Shown: piece after piece, positions 1 to 7,266 of the stretch
How the letters are laid out: each line of letters opens with the position of its first letter
Position numbering within the stretch: the stretch's first letter is position 1
DNA from: Flavobacteriales bacterium UBA3364
GTDB lineage: Bacteria > Bacteroidota > Bacteroidia > Flavobacteriales_F > PHOS-HE28
Length of the DNA: 13,884 bases
Direction of reading: 5' to 3'
Assembly: GCA_002360495.1 (NCBI GenBank)
Contig: DEQO01000041.1
Location: 1 to 13,884, forward strand
Notes under the pieces: model-generated
The model's input: the letters and a program-made list of their open reading frames with translations, nothing else
Told to the model about the DNA's origin: nothing
Database searches by the model: none
Position numbers and translations under genes: made by a program

Positions 1-63
1 CGGCTTCACCAGCAGGTTCAGCACCAGCACCAAGGCCAGGTTGAGCAGGAAGCGGCGTTGCAT
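1..63 (-). CDS. Probable oligosaccharide/polysaccharide flippase, N-terminal fragment (runs off left edge)
   Basis: The minus strand opens with an ATG at 63-61 and reads 21 codons to the window edge: MQRRFLLNLALVLVLNLLVKP. The peptide is a short basic start followed by a hydrophobic helix ending in 'NLLVKP'. From memory this matches the first transmembrane segment of Wzx/MATE-like oligosaccharide flippases of Bacteroidota, which often continue 'FWIFGIDR', but only this first helix can be seen. If correct, it would move lipid-linked sugar units across the inner membrane during surface polysaccharide synthesis. It is transcribed away from hsdM, so it probably marks ordinary chromosomal DNA flanking the restriction locus. 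No clear ribosome binding site or -7 box is visible before the ATG. The presence of a gene is fairly likely; the family is a guess from 21 residues. Confidence 0.5.
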   Translation of the reverse strand, partial: MQRRFLLNLALVLVLNLLVKP

Positions 64-308
64 TCGGGGGGTGAAGATGAGAAGGGCCGTGCGGTGCGGC
101 GGCCATGTGCTGTGCGAAGGAGTGCACGCGGCGCGGTCGCATCACCGTGGATGGAGTGGAGCGCAGCACTCACCGTCTGACCGAGTGGCCATGCGGTTCC
201 AGGTTGGAGGATATTTGGCCCCACAGGCCACTGGCCTAATTGCACCGATGGCTTTGGCGTAGGGTGTTGGTAGGCTGGCGGAGCCAGAGGGGTCGGGAGG
301 TTCGGCCG

Positions 309-324
309 CTATTGGCCTATTGGC
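309..324. repeat. Perfect 8-bp tandem repeat upstream of hsdM
   Basis: CTATTGGC occurs twice back to back at 309-316 and 317-324, about 100 bp before the hsdM start. A related ATGGCC follows at about 327-332. It could be part of a binding site controlling the restriction genes, but no partner regulator gene is present in the window. Chance is also possible for so short a repeat. Confidence 0.3.
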
Positions 325-410
325 TGATGGCCCCACTTTCGCAAGAACAAGCCTACGGCCATTTGACCTCTTTAATGCGATGCACGACACTACCCAAACC
401 CGTTGCCGCC

Positions 411-417
411 TACTTTG
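411..417 (+). promoter_or_regulatory. Possible Bacteroidota -7 box for hsdM
   Basis: TACTTTG lies 6 nt before the ATG at 424. It resembles the Bacteroidota -7 consensus TAnnTTTG with one spacer base missing. No good TTG/TTTG -33 element is found at the expected distance; the nearest TTG upstream (363-365) is too far. If real, the transcript would have a very short or absent leader. Weak evidence. Confidence 0.25.
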
Positions 418-423
418 GTGCCG

Positions 424-2535
424 ATGTCCACCGACACCCACAAGCAGCTCGCCAACTTCATCTGGAGCATCTGCAACCTGCTCCGCGGCCCCTACAAGCG
501 CAACGAATACCGCAAGGTGATCCTGCCGCTCACGGTGCTCAAGCGCTTCGACAGCATATTGGCGCCCACCAAGGAAAAGGTACTGGCAGAGGCGAAAAAG
601 CACCAAGGCAAGAGCGAGACCGTGCAGTACAGCCTGCTCACCAGCATAAGCGGGGTGAAATTCTACAACACCAGCCCGCTCGACTTCGGCAAGCTGCTGG
701 ACGACCCCAGCAACGTGGCCAGCAGCCTCACGGGTTACATCAACGGCTTCAGCCCCAACGTGCGGGCCATTTTTGAGAAGTTCAAGTTCGGCGAGCAGGT
801 GGCCTACATGGCCGAGAAGGACCTGCTGTACCGCGTGGTGAAGGCCTTCCAGAGCGAGGCGCTGGACCTGCGGCCGGAGAAGGTGGACAACGTGCAGATG
901 GGCTATGTCTTCGAGGAGCTCATCCGCATCGGGGCGGAACAAAGCAATGAGGAGGCCGGGGACCACTTCACCCCGCGCGAGGTGATCCAGCTGATGGTGA
1001 ACCTGCTGTTGAGCGACGAGACCGACCTGGCCCGCAGCCACGTGGTGAAGACCATCTTCGACCCCACCTGCGGCACGGGCGGCATGCTCAGCACTGCCGA
1101 ACAATACCTGCGCAACCTCAATAGCAAGGCCAACCCGCAGCTCTTCGGGCAGGACTTCAACGACGAGTCTTGGGCGGTGTGCAAGAGCGATATGCTCATC
1201 AAGGGCGAGAACGCCGAGAATATCAAGCTGGGCGATACGCTGAAGGACGACCAGCACGCCGGCGCGCAGTTCGATTACATGCTGGCCAACCCGCCCTTCG
1301 GCGTGGAGTGGAAGCAGCAACAGAAGACCGTGGAGGATGAGCACCTGAAGCTGGGCTACAACGGCCGCTTCGGCGCGGGCCTGCCGCGCATCAACGACGG
1401 GGCCTTCCTTTTCCTACAGCACATGCTCAGCAAGATGCGGCCCTTGGAGAAGGGCGGCAGTCGCATCGCCATCGTCTTCAACGGCAGCCCGCTCTTCACC
1501 GGCGATGCGGGCAGCGGGGAGAGCGAGATCCGCCGCTGGATCATCGAGAACGATTGGCTGGAAGGCATCGTGGCCCTGCCCGATCAGCTCTTCTACAACA
1601 CCGGCATCAGCACCTACATCTGGGTGCTCACCAACCGCAAGGCCAAGGAGCGCAAGGGCAAGGTGCAACTTCTGGATGCGCGGGGCTTCTTCGTAAAGAT
1701 GCGCAAGAGCCTCGGTAACAAGCGCAACCGCATAGGCGACGGCACCGAGAATACGCCAGACCAGATCGCCACCATCACCAAGCTCTACGGCGAGTTCCGC
1801 GATGGCGCCACGCGGACCTTCACCGTGGATGGACAAGCCCAGCAACACATCGTGAGCAAGGTGTTCCCCAACAGCCACTTCGGCTACCGTAAGATCACGG
1901 TGGAGCGCCCCCTGCAACTGAACTTCCAGGCCAGCCCCGAACGCATCGCGCGGCTTGATGAGGTGAAGGCCTTCGCCAGCTTGGCGACCAGCAAGAAGAC
2001 CAAGAATGAAACCGAGCGCCTGAAGGAGATCGCTGCTGGCCAGCAGCGGCAGCAGGCCATCCGGGACCTACTCCTCACGCTTTGTCACTCCGGGCTTGAC
2101 CCGGAGTCGCGAAAATCTCCGAAGCTCTACACGGATCGCAAAGCCTTCCTCACCGATCTGAAGAAAGCAGCCAAGACTGCGGGCCTCACGCTGGATAACG
2201 CCGAAGTGAAGGCCATCCTGAGCGCACTGGGCGAGCGCGACCCAAAGGCGGCCGTGTGTGCCGATGCCAAGGGACGGCCGGAGGCCGATAGCGACCTGCG
2301 CGACACCGAGAGCGTACCGCTTAGCGAGACCATCGAGGCCTACTTCCAGCGCGAGGTGCTGCCCCACGTGCCCGATGCCTGGATGGATGCCGACAAGACC
2401 AAGGTGGGCTACGAGATCCCGCTGACGCGCGAGTTCTACGTGTACACCCCGCCGCGCTCGTTGGAGGCCATCGAAGCCGAGATCGAGGGGCTTGAGAAAG
2501 AGATCGTGGACATGCTGAAAGGGATCACGGCATGA
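424..2535 (+). CDS. hsdM: Type I restriction-modification DNA methyltransferase subunit HsdM
   Basis: This is the modification subunit, which transfers a methyl group from S-adenosylmethionine to adenine (N6) within the site chosen by HsdS. From ATG 424 it is 703 aa. The N-terminal HsdM domain (MSTDTHKQLANFIW..., LPLTVLKRFD) is followed by the N6-adenine methylase domain with motif I FDPTCGTGGM at residues 212-221 and catalytic motif IV NPPFG at 289-293. The C-terminal part (EVLPHVPDAW ... KVGYEIPLTREFYVY, then a coiled-coil tail) is typical of long HsdM proteins. The frame is open from TTG 403, but the ATG at 424 gives the usual family start. The stop overlaps the next ATG (ATGA). An oddity is an in-frame palindromic insert encoding residues 554-566 (CHSGLDPESRKSP); see 2083-2121. 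Strongly GC-rich codon use, like hsdR. Confidence 0.95.
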   Translation: MSTDTHKQLANFIWSICNLLRGPYKRNEYRKVILPLTVLKRFDSILAPTKEKVLAEAKKHQGKSETVQYSLLTSISGVKFYNTSPLDFGKLLDDPSNVASSLTGYINGFSPNVRAIFEKFKFGEQVAYMAEKDLLYRVVKAFQSEALDLRPEKVDNVQMGYVFEELIRIGAEQSNEEAGDHFTPREVIQLMVNLLLSDETDLARSHVVKTIFDPTCGTGGMLSTAEQYLRNLNSKANPQLFGQDFNDESWAVCKSDMLIKGENAENIKLGDTLKDDQHAGAQFDYMLANPPFGVEWKQQQKTVEDEHLKLGYNGRFGAGLPRINDGAFLFLQHMLSKMRPLEKGGSRIAIVFNGSPLFTGDAGSGESEIRRWIIENDWLEGIVALPDQLFYNTGISTYIWVLTNRKAKERKGKVQLLDARGFFVKMRKSLGNKRNRIGDGTENTPDQIATITKLYGEFRDGATRTFTVDGQAQQHIVSKVFPNSHFGYRKITVERPLQLNFQASPERIARLDEVKAFASLATSKKTKNETERLKEIAAGQQRQQAIRDLLLTLCHSGLDPESRKSPKLYTDRKAFLTDLKKAAKTAGLTLDNAEVKAILSALGERDPKAAVCADAKGRPEADSDLRDTESVPLSETIEAYFQREVLPHVPDAWMDADKTKVGYEIPLTREFYVYTPPRSLEAIEAEIEGLEKEIVDMLKGITA
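2083..2121. repeat. REP-type palindromic element inserted in frame within hsdM
   Basis: A perfect stem-loop sits inside the coding sequence: ACTCCGGG at 2087-2094, loop CTTGA at 2095-2099, CCCGGAGT at 2100-2107. It is embedded in a stretch that reads CHSGLDPESRKSP in the hsdM frame. This core (TCxTTCCGGGCTTGACCCGG-like) and its translation 'HSGLDPES' are characteristic of short palindromic repeats dispersed in many bacterial genomes, here recalled and not searched. It lies in a linker between the helical 'ERLKEIAAGQQRQQ' region and 'LYTDRKAFLTDLKKAAK', where extra residues should be tolerated. The outer limits given are approximate; the stem-loop itself is exact. Confidence 0.7.
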
Positions 2536-3620
2536 AAGAACTTGCGGAGATAAAGCAACTTCTTGATAAGCTACCGGAAGGACAGAGCCAAGCAGCACCT
2601 AACCTGTTCTCGATATCGAAGTATCCACACTACGAGGACGTAGTGAGCAACTGGTATGCGTTCTTCATGGACCCCGCGCAACCCCATGAGTTAGGAACGC
2701 TATTCCTTGATTGCCTTCTTCAATTCGGACCCGGCAATAACGCACTGAATCTGGAGAAGGAATTCTATGTTAGGCGAGAGCACACGACTCCTTCGGGCAA
2801 AGCCATCGACCTTCTTATCTCAGATGGTGAAGAGGCTGATAAGGGCAATCTGCACAAGGCCACAAACGCTATCGTAATCGAGAACAAGGTGTTTCATTGG
2901 CTGGCAAACGAGCTCGATGATTACTGGAGGGCTATCGATGCCCCTAATAAAGTAGGCTTCGTGCTGAGCTTGACTAAGACTGATACTCGCTCACCGCATT
3001 TCAAGAATGTGTTGCACAGTGAGCTTCTGGCTCGCATTCGCGAAAGTTCAGAGGTAGCGGCGATGCCGACACGATACAAATGCTACCTGGAAGACCTCGC
3101 TACCAATCTCCATGAACTCGCCGAGACGATGAGATACACCCCTGACCTACGCTTCTTTGTTGAGAATGCGGCAGCAATCGACCGAGCGGTGCGATTGAGA
3201 GAGCAGTTCTTGAAGTTCGTCTATCAGCAACTTCAGGTGCTGGCCGAACAGATGAATTTGAGTCTTGGTGGACACGCGGAACTGTACCGCTATTTGTACA
3301 ATGATGATCACGAGCGTGTGTACTACACTATCCTACTGGATGACCTGGTTGCTGACGGCGGCTCGTTGACGATATGCGTAGAGGTTTCCCGCCCTTCGAA
3401 GGATGCCATTCAAACCTACGACGCAATATGCAGTGATTACATGTCACAGCCCGGCATTGTGCGCCTTAGGAAACAACATGCCTCCTTTATGCACTACGCG
3501 AGCAAGCGAATTGCAATTTCGCCTGATGAAATGGAGAACCTTGCCCAGATCGTGCTTCAAGGAATAGAGCACGACCTCACAAAGATCTATGGACAATTGT
3601 GGCATCACTTCCACGCTTGA
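2532..3620 (+). CDS. PD-(D/E)XK nuclease superfamily protein embedded between hsdM and hsdS
   Basis: A 362-aa protein with a PD-(D/E)XK-type core. D93 lies in GKAIDLLIS and E117-x-K119 in AIVIENKV, the D...ExK pattern of metal-dependent nucleases, with E77 as a possible further acidic residue. The N-terminal part, with E35 and 'HELGTLFLDCLLQF' (52-65), matches the PDDEXK_4 family pattern (E...HxLGxxFLxxLL) as I recall it. No signal peptide or membrane segment, so cytoplasmic. The start ATG overlaps the hsdM stop by 4 nt and the stop overlaps the hsdS ATG by 1 nt (TGATG), so it should be co-translated with both subunits. Base composition is clearly less GC-rich than hsdM and hsdR, suggesting a separate origin. 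HsdR carries its own nuclease domain, so this one is not needed for standard type I restriction. Its function is unknown; a linked antiphage effector is an inference. Confidence 0.85.
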   Translation: MKELAEIKQLLDKLPEGQSQAAPNLFSISKYPHYEDVVSNWYAFFMDPAQPHELGTLFLDCLLQFGPGNNALNLEKEFYVRREHTTPSGKAIDLLISDGEEADKGNLHKATNAIVIENKVFHWLANELDDYWRAIDAPNKVGFVLSLTKTDTRSPHFKNVLHSELLARIRESSEVAAMPTRYKCYLEDLATNLHELAETMRYTPDLRFFVENAAAIDRAVRLREQFLKFVYQQLQVLAEQMNLSLGGHAELYRYLYNDDHERVYYTILLDDLVADGGSLTICVEVSRPSKDAIQTYDAICSDYMSQPGIVRLRKQHASFMHYASKRIAISPDEMENLAQIVLQGIEHDLTKIYGQLWHHFHA

Positions 3621-4948
3621 TGAACATTGCTGTGAGCGAAGCCCTGCGCACCAAACCCTCCGGCAACCCTTGGCTCGGCGAGGTGCCCGCCCATTGGGAG
3701 GTGAAGCGCGCGGATGCTGTGCTTGAGGAACAGCGGACCATGTTGCAGTCAGAGGGCTTCGTTGGGCGTGAAGTATTCCATTACTCGATCCCATCCATCC
3801 AAGAGACTGGTGATGGTGCCGTTGAGGAAGGAGAGACGATAGCCAGCGCGAAGACATGGATCACCAAGGAGGTACTCCTGGTGTCGAAGTTGAACCCACG
3901 TAAAGGGACCGTTCTCATTGGTAGGCCAAGAGAACAACTCACAGTCTGCTCGGGTGAGTTCATTCCATTGGTCGCAGTTGGATGTGATCTACGGTATGCC
4001 GAATACGTCTACCGTTCTGAAGAAGTGCGGCAGCAAATGGATGCAGCTGTGCGCTCGGTAACGCGAAGTCACCAACGAGCGTCATCTGAAGACATCCGAA
4101 AAGTGCAATGGGCGTGGCCCCCCCTCCCCGAGCAACGCGCCATCGCGGCCTTTCTGGACGAGCGCACGGCGCGGATCGATGCCCTGGTGGCGCGCAAGCG
4201 GCGGCTGGTGCAGCTGCTGAAGGTGAAGCGCCAGGCCCTCATTACCCGCGCGGTTACCCGCGGCTTGGATATGAAGGCCAAGATGAAGAAGAGCGGGGTA
4301 CCGTGGCTGGGGGAGGTGCCGGAGGGGTGGGAGGTTGCTCCATTAGTGCGATTCGTTCGACCCAAACCCGGGGCAGTGCGGACAGGACCGTTCGGCAGTC
4401 AATTGGTCGCGTCTGAGATGTCAGAGGGGGAGGTGAAGGTGTATAACCAGCGTACGGTAATCGATCGGGACTTTGAACTGGGTGATAACTACATCACGCG
4501 GGAGAAGTACACGGAGCTCAAGTCCTTCACCATTGAGCCAGGGGATGTGCTGGTAACGACAAGAGGAACTATTGGTCGATGTGTGGTATTCCCGGACTCA
4601 GCTGAGCCTGGGATCCTGCATCCTTGCCTAATGCGCGTTCAAGTGCAGCCGGATCGACTGAGCCGCGAATACCTAGAGTTACTGATTGATGAAAGCGGCT
4701 TAGTGACACAGCAGCTTCGCATCATGAGTAACGCGACCACCATTGAGGTGATTTATTCGGAGTCACTGAAGCGAGTAGTCCTTCTTGTCCCCCCGCTACT
4801 TGAACAGGAGGTCATTCTTGAGCACATAGGACATGCAACCACCCGTCTCGACGCCCTGGTGACGAAGGTGGAGCAGGCTGTGGAGCGGTTGCAGGAGTAC
4901 CGGACGGCGCTGATCAGTGCGGCGGTGACGGGGAAGGTGCGGGTGTGA
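3620..4948 (+). CDS. hsdS: Type I restriction-modification specificity subunit HsdS
   Basis: This subunit chooses the bipartite DNA target for the methylase and restriction complexes. From ATG 3620 it is 442 aa. It has the duplicated layout of HsdS: a repeat start PWLGEVPAHWEV (17-28), target domain 1 (about 29-163), conserved helical spacer (WPPLPEQRAIAAFLDERTARIDALV..., 166-217), a second repeat start PWLGEVPEGWEV (228-239), target domain 2 (about 240-388, with RTGPFGSQL at 254-262), and the closing conserved helix (PPLLEQEVILEHIGHATTRLDALV... VTGKVRV, 391-442). The frame is open from GTG 3599, but the ATG that overlaps the previous stop by 1 nt is the more typical start. The conserved blocks are GC-rich while both target domains are visibly richer in A/T, as expected if target domains are exchanged by recombination. 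Confidence 0.93.
   Translation: MNIAVSEALRTKPSGNPWLGEVPAHWEVKRADAVLEEQRTMLQSEGFVGREVFHYSIPSIQETGDGAVEEGETIASAKTWITKEVLLVSKLNPRKGTVLIGRPREQLTVCSGEFIPLVAVGCDLRYAEYVYRSEEVRQQMDAAVRSVTRSHQRASSEDIRKVQWAWPPLPEQRAIAAFLDERTARIDALVARKRRLVQLLKVKRQALITRAVTRGLDMKAKMKKSGVPWLGEVPEGWEVAPLVRFVRPKPGAVRTGPFGSQLVASEMSEGEVKVYNQRTVIDRDFELGDNYITREKYTELKSFTIEPGDVLVTTRGTIGRCVVFPDSAEPGILHPCLMRVQVQPDRLSREYLELLIDESGLVTQQLRIMSNATTIEVIYSESLKRVVLLVPPLLEQEVILEHIGHATTRLDALVTKVEQAVERLQEYRTALISAAVTGKVRV
3668..3703 (+). repeat. First copy of HsdS internal repeat (start of target domain 1)
   Basis: Encodes PWLGEVPAHWEV and is matched by PWLGEVPEGWEV at 4301-4336. These diverged direct repeats mark the two-fold internal symmetry of the specificity subunit and are natural recombination points for swapping target domains. 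Confidence 0.7.
4301..4336 (+). repeat. Second copy of HsdS internal repeat (start of target domain 2)
   Basis: Encodes PWLGEVPEGWEV, differing from the first copy at only two residues (AH to EG). The nucleotide copies are diverged (CTCGGCGAGGTGCCC against CTGGGGGAGGTGCCG), so recent duplication is unlikely. Confidence 0.7.
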
Positions 4949-4976
4949 AACCCAGGTTACCCCTATGAAAATGACG

Positions 4977-5008
4977 TTTGTGAGAGTGATACACAAAAGC
5001 GAGGTTTG
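4977..5008 (+). promoter_or_regulatory. Possible Bacteroidota promoter for the 5029 gene
   Basis: A TTTG at 4977-4980 and GAGGTTTG at 5001-5008 are separated by 20 nt. This matches the Bacteroidota arrangement of a -33 TTTG and a -7 TAnnTTTG, except that the first two -7 bases are GA instead of TA. The ATG follows 20 nt later. If real, it starts a new transcript after hsdS, so the two exported-protein genes need not be part of the restriction operon. Confidence 0.35.
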
Positions 5009-5028
5009 TATAGCAAGCACTATAACCG

Positions 5029-6192
5029 ATGAAGCACCTACTTCGCCACCTCCTTGTTCTTTCAGTGATCGGACTTGCTCATGGCCCTCTGCTCGGTCAA
5101 GCACAGGAGGATTCATTGACCATCCCGCAGGACTCAGTTACGCGAAAGCAGTTCATGTTCTTCTCCATACCCACGGTGATCAACGGGTCAAGGATAGACC
5201 CTTCACCGGTAGAGGCCTTCTCCTTTGAATCGAAGGACACCAAGTTCGAGGTGAAGCTCGGTATGGCGGATCCGTTCTTCAGGAAGAAGGAGCGCTATCG
5301 CATGACCCTCACGGCAACTCCTTACATCAAGTCCAGTGAGGGAAAGTCATCATTGTTCAGTTCGGAAGAATGGGCCGCTGAGTACGGGGCCAGCCTCGGG
5401 CTGAACATTCTATGGGGGCAGACCCGCTGGACGGGTACGGGGTGTGGCACCTCGATCCTGAACCAACGCGAAGCCGTTCGCAAGGATCGCAGGGCTGATT
5501 GGCGAGATGCGTACGCACCGAGGACTTGGTCTGCCGGTGATACGGTCAGCGAACAGGTTACCTGGCTTTCGTTCCGGCTTGACCTAGCGCGCACGAAGGA
5601 CAAGCTATTCGCAAAGACCGTTACAGCCATGGATACGCTTGTAGCCCGCGAATTGGGCCTGGGTGTGGGTTATGCTTCGTTCAACTTCTTCTTCCACAGC
5701 GAACTCCCGAAGTACAGATGGCGCAACATTGTGTTCAGCGTCGGCCCCGGCTTCGGTTCCTTCCGTAACGTGGCGGACCTCAGCAAACGCACCCTTTCTG
5801 AAGGCACCGTAGTGTACAACGCCGATAGTTCGGCATTCACCAGCGTAACCAAGACCAGTGATGGTTATGTGGGAGCATTCGATGTAAGCACCGGACCTGC
5901 GGCGTATGCCGAGATTTATTGGCCGCGTTTTCCACTGGACTATAACGGGGGCACGGTGAGCTGGGGGAACAGAGCGACCTGGTTCAAACCAGACGGTTCA
6001 ACAGATGATTGGAATTTGAGCTCGGGCCTCTACTTCAACGGTAAGAAGAAGAGCGACGGCAAGTCCGTTGACAAATTCAACTTCGCGATCACCGCGAATT
6101 GGGACCGATTCCAGGATCGCGCAGAGGAAGACTACACCAAGGACTTCTTCTCGGTACAACTTTCCGCCTCCGTTCCATTGGTCTTCAACTGA
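5029..6192 (+). CDS. Exported protein, probable outer-membrane beta-barrel, family not recognised
   Basis: A 387-aa protein with a signal peptide: basic start MKHLLRHLL, hydrophobic core, probable cleavage after GQA at residue 25. The rest alternates polar and hydrophobic residues in many short stretches rich in aromatics and glycine (LGVGYASFNFFF, NIVFSVGPGFGSF, WNLSSGLYFNGKK, KFNFAITANWDRF), and it ends in a strand closing 'SVPLVFN'. That pattern suggests outer-membrane beta strands, with the last strand at the C terminus. I recognise no catalytic motif or named family. It follows hsdS by 80 nt and precedes the 6211 gene by only 18 nt, so those two exported proteins are probably one operon. 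Nothing in the protein suggests a restriction function; codon use is less GC-biased than hsdM. Confidence 0.8.
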   Translation: MKHLLRHLLVLSVIGLAHGPLLGQAQEDSLTIPQDSVTRKQFMFFSIPTVINGSRIDPSPVEAFSFESKDTKFEVKLGMADPFFRKKERYRMTLTATPYIKSSEGKSSLFSSEEWAAEYGASLGLNILWGQTRWTGTGCGTSILNQREAVRKDRRADWRDAYAPRTWSAGDTVSEQVTWLSFRLDLARTKDKLFAKTVTAMDTLVARELGLGVGYASFNFFFHSELPKYRWRNIVFSVGPGFGSFRNVADLSKRTLSEGTVVYNADSSAFTSVTKTSDGYVGAFDVSTGPAAYAEIYWPRFPLDYNGGTVSWGNRATWFKPDGSTDDWNLSSGLYFNGKKKSDGKSVDKFNFAITANWDRFQDRAEEDYTKDFFSVQLSASVPLVFN

Positions 6193-6210
6193 TCCGCAAT
6201 ATCCCACACA

Positions 6211-7209
6211 ATGCAACCCTTTCTTACTGCATTTCGGGCGATGGTCATTGTAGCCATGGCCTGCACCACATTCCGCAGCCAAGCACAAACTCCAGATACA
6301 CGCACCCCACTTGCAGCCTTGAAGCCCGACAGCTCCGGGGTCATGAGCCCTGTTATACTGGGAACGAGTGGTCTCGTATTTGTCGATGGCACATTCTGGA
6401 CCCATGATGATGCCGGGGGATGCGCGGTGCTCTATCGGATAGGCGATACTTCAAAAAAGCGCACTCGCGAACTCTGGCTTAGGGGTGCAGCGAATGGGGA
6501 TTGGGAGGATTTGGCCCAGGCTGCTGGTCAGATATACATAGCGGATATCGGCAACAATACCGATACAGCCCGACCTTACCTGCGGGTCTATCGCTTCAAT
6601 GTGTCTGAAACCATGCACAAGCCCAAGCGCAGGTCTCGTTGGGTTGAAGAGTATGGCCTCGTACGGTTCGTGTTCCCCGGCGGGACCACAGCCAAGCGAA
6701 TGCCATTGAAAGACCTGAAGCATACGTGGAACAGCGAAGCGATGGCCGTTGTGGGGAACCTGATCTACCTGTTCACAAAAGAGAACTGCGATAGTGCTGT
6801 GGTAGCACGAGGTGAGTGCATCACACGCATATACACCCTGGATCTTGCGAATTTCACGGGCATGGACAAGGACACACTTACAGTTGTATACGCCGGCGAA
6901 ATGATCGTTGACGGTCCTATAACCGGTGCGGCTTACAACCAACAGCGGGATCGTCTTGCACTAGTAGGCAATAAGCACAGGACCTATATGCCTTTCGTCA
7001 CGATCATCGACAACTTTTCACAGACCGGCTCTCGAATGGCATTGGGCACACACATGCTCAGCATGCAATGCGCGCAGGTGGAAGCAGCAACTTGGGGCCC
7101 TGGTGGTGCGCTCTATCTGAGCAACGAGAATGAGTTGGGGAAAGAAAGAAAGGTTGGAAGTTGTGATAAGCTCGCGCTGCCAAAGGTTTGGCGGGTTCAA
7201 GTACCTTGA
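6211..7209 (+). CDS. Exported protein, probable beta-propeller with DWEDLA/DIGNN motifs
   Basis: A 332-aa protein with a signal peptide (MQPFLTAFRAMVIVAMAC..., probable cleavage after SQA at residue 25). The mature part carries 'HDDAGG' (65-70) followed by 'LYRIGD', 'DWEDLA' (97-102) and 'IYIADIGNN' (108-116). I associate this combination with secreted, propeller-like proteins common in Bacteroidota that are usually annotated as hypothetical. Later strands (AMAVVGNLIYLFTKE, ITGAAYNQQRDRLALVG, EAATWGPGGALYLSNE) fit repeated blades. No type IX sorting domain is seen at the C terminus (PKVWRVQVP). It probably acts in the periplasm or at the cell surface; substrate unknown. It lies 18 nt after the barrel-like gene and is likely co-transcribed with it. 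The next gene is hsdR, after a 165-bp gap. Confidence 0.8.
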   Translation: MQPFLTAFRAMVIVAMACTTFRSQAQTPDTRTPLAALKPDSSGVMSPVILGTSGLVFVDGTFWTHDDAGGCAVLYRIGDTSKKRTRELWLRGAANGDWEDLAQAAGQIYIADIGNNTDTARPYLRVYRFNVSETMHKPKRRSRWVEEYGLVRFVFPGGTTAKRMPLKDLKHTWNSEAMAVVGNLIYLFTKENCDSAVVARGECITRIYTLDLANFTGMDKDTLTVVYAGEMIVDGPITGAAYNQQRDRLALVGNKHRTYMPFVTIIDNFSQTGSRMALGTHMLSMQCAQVEAATWGPGGALYLSNENELGKERKVGSCDKLALPKVWRVQVP

Positions 7210-7266
7210 ACAAGATGTGTTGCTAGGTAATCCTGCTTTCGCTCCACATAAAACCGCCGCCGCCTG

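Larger units (their letters stand above)
64..423. other. Intergenic region between divergent flippase-like gene and hsdM
   Basis: About 360 bp separate the two divergent start codons. I see no convincing coding frame, tRNA or terminator. Frames that are open here on either strand are short and low in complexity, or run antisense into hsdM. The notable contents are a perfect 8-bp tandem repeat at 309-324, several GGCC-rich short inverted repeats around 215-335, and a possible -7 box just before hsdM at 411-417. Promoters for both flanking genes should lie here. Confidence 0.5.

Noticed and set aside
142..1344. 400-codon minus-strand frame opposite hsdM
   Set aside because: It is antisense to a clear methylase with motifs I and IV. 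Its translation is low-complexity H/L/V/A-rich, as expected from the shadow of GC-rich codons.
4941..4953. Short hairpin GGGT-GTGAA-ACCC at the hsdS stop as a terminator
   Set aside because: The stem is only four pairs and is not followed by a run of T, so it does not support a terminator call.
5174..5208. Nested inverted repeats CGGTGA...TCACCG enclosing GGGTC...GACCC
   Set aside because: They lie within codons of the barrel-like gene, have an asymmetric bulge and short stems, and have no T-tract or related copy in the window; chance is the simpler reading.
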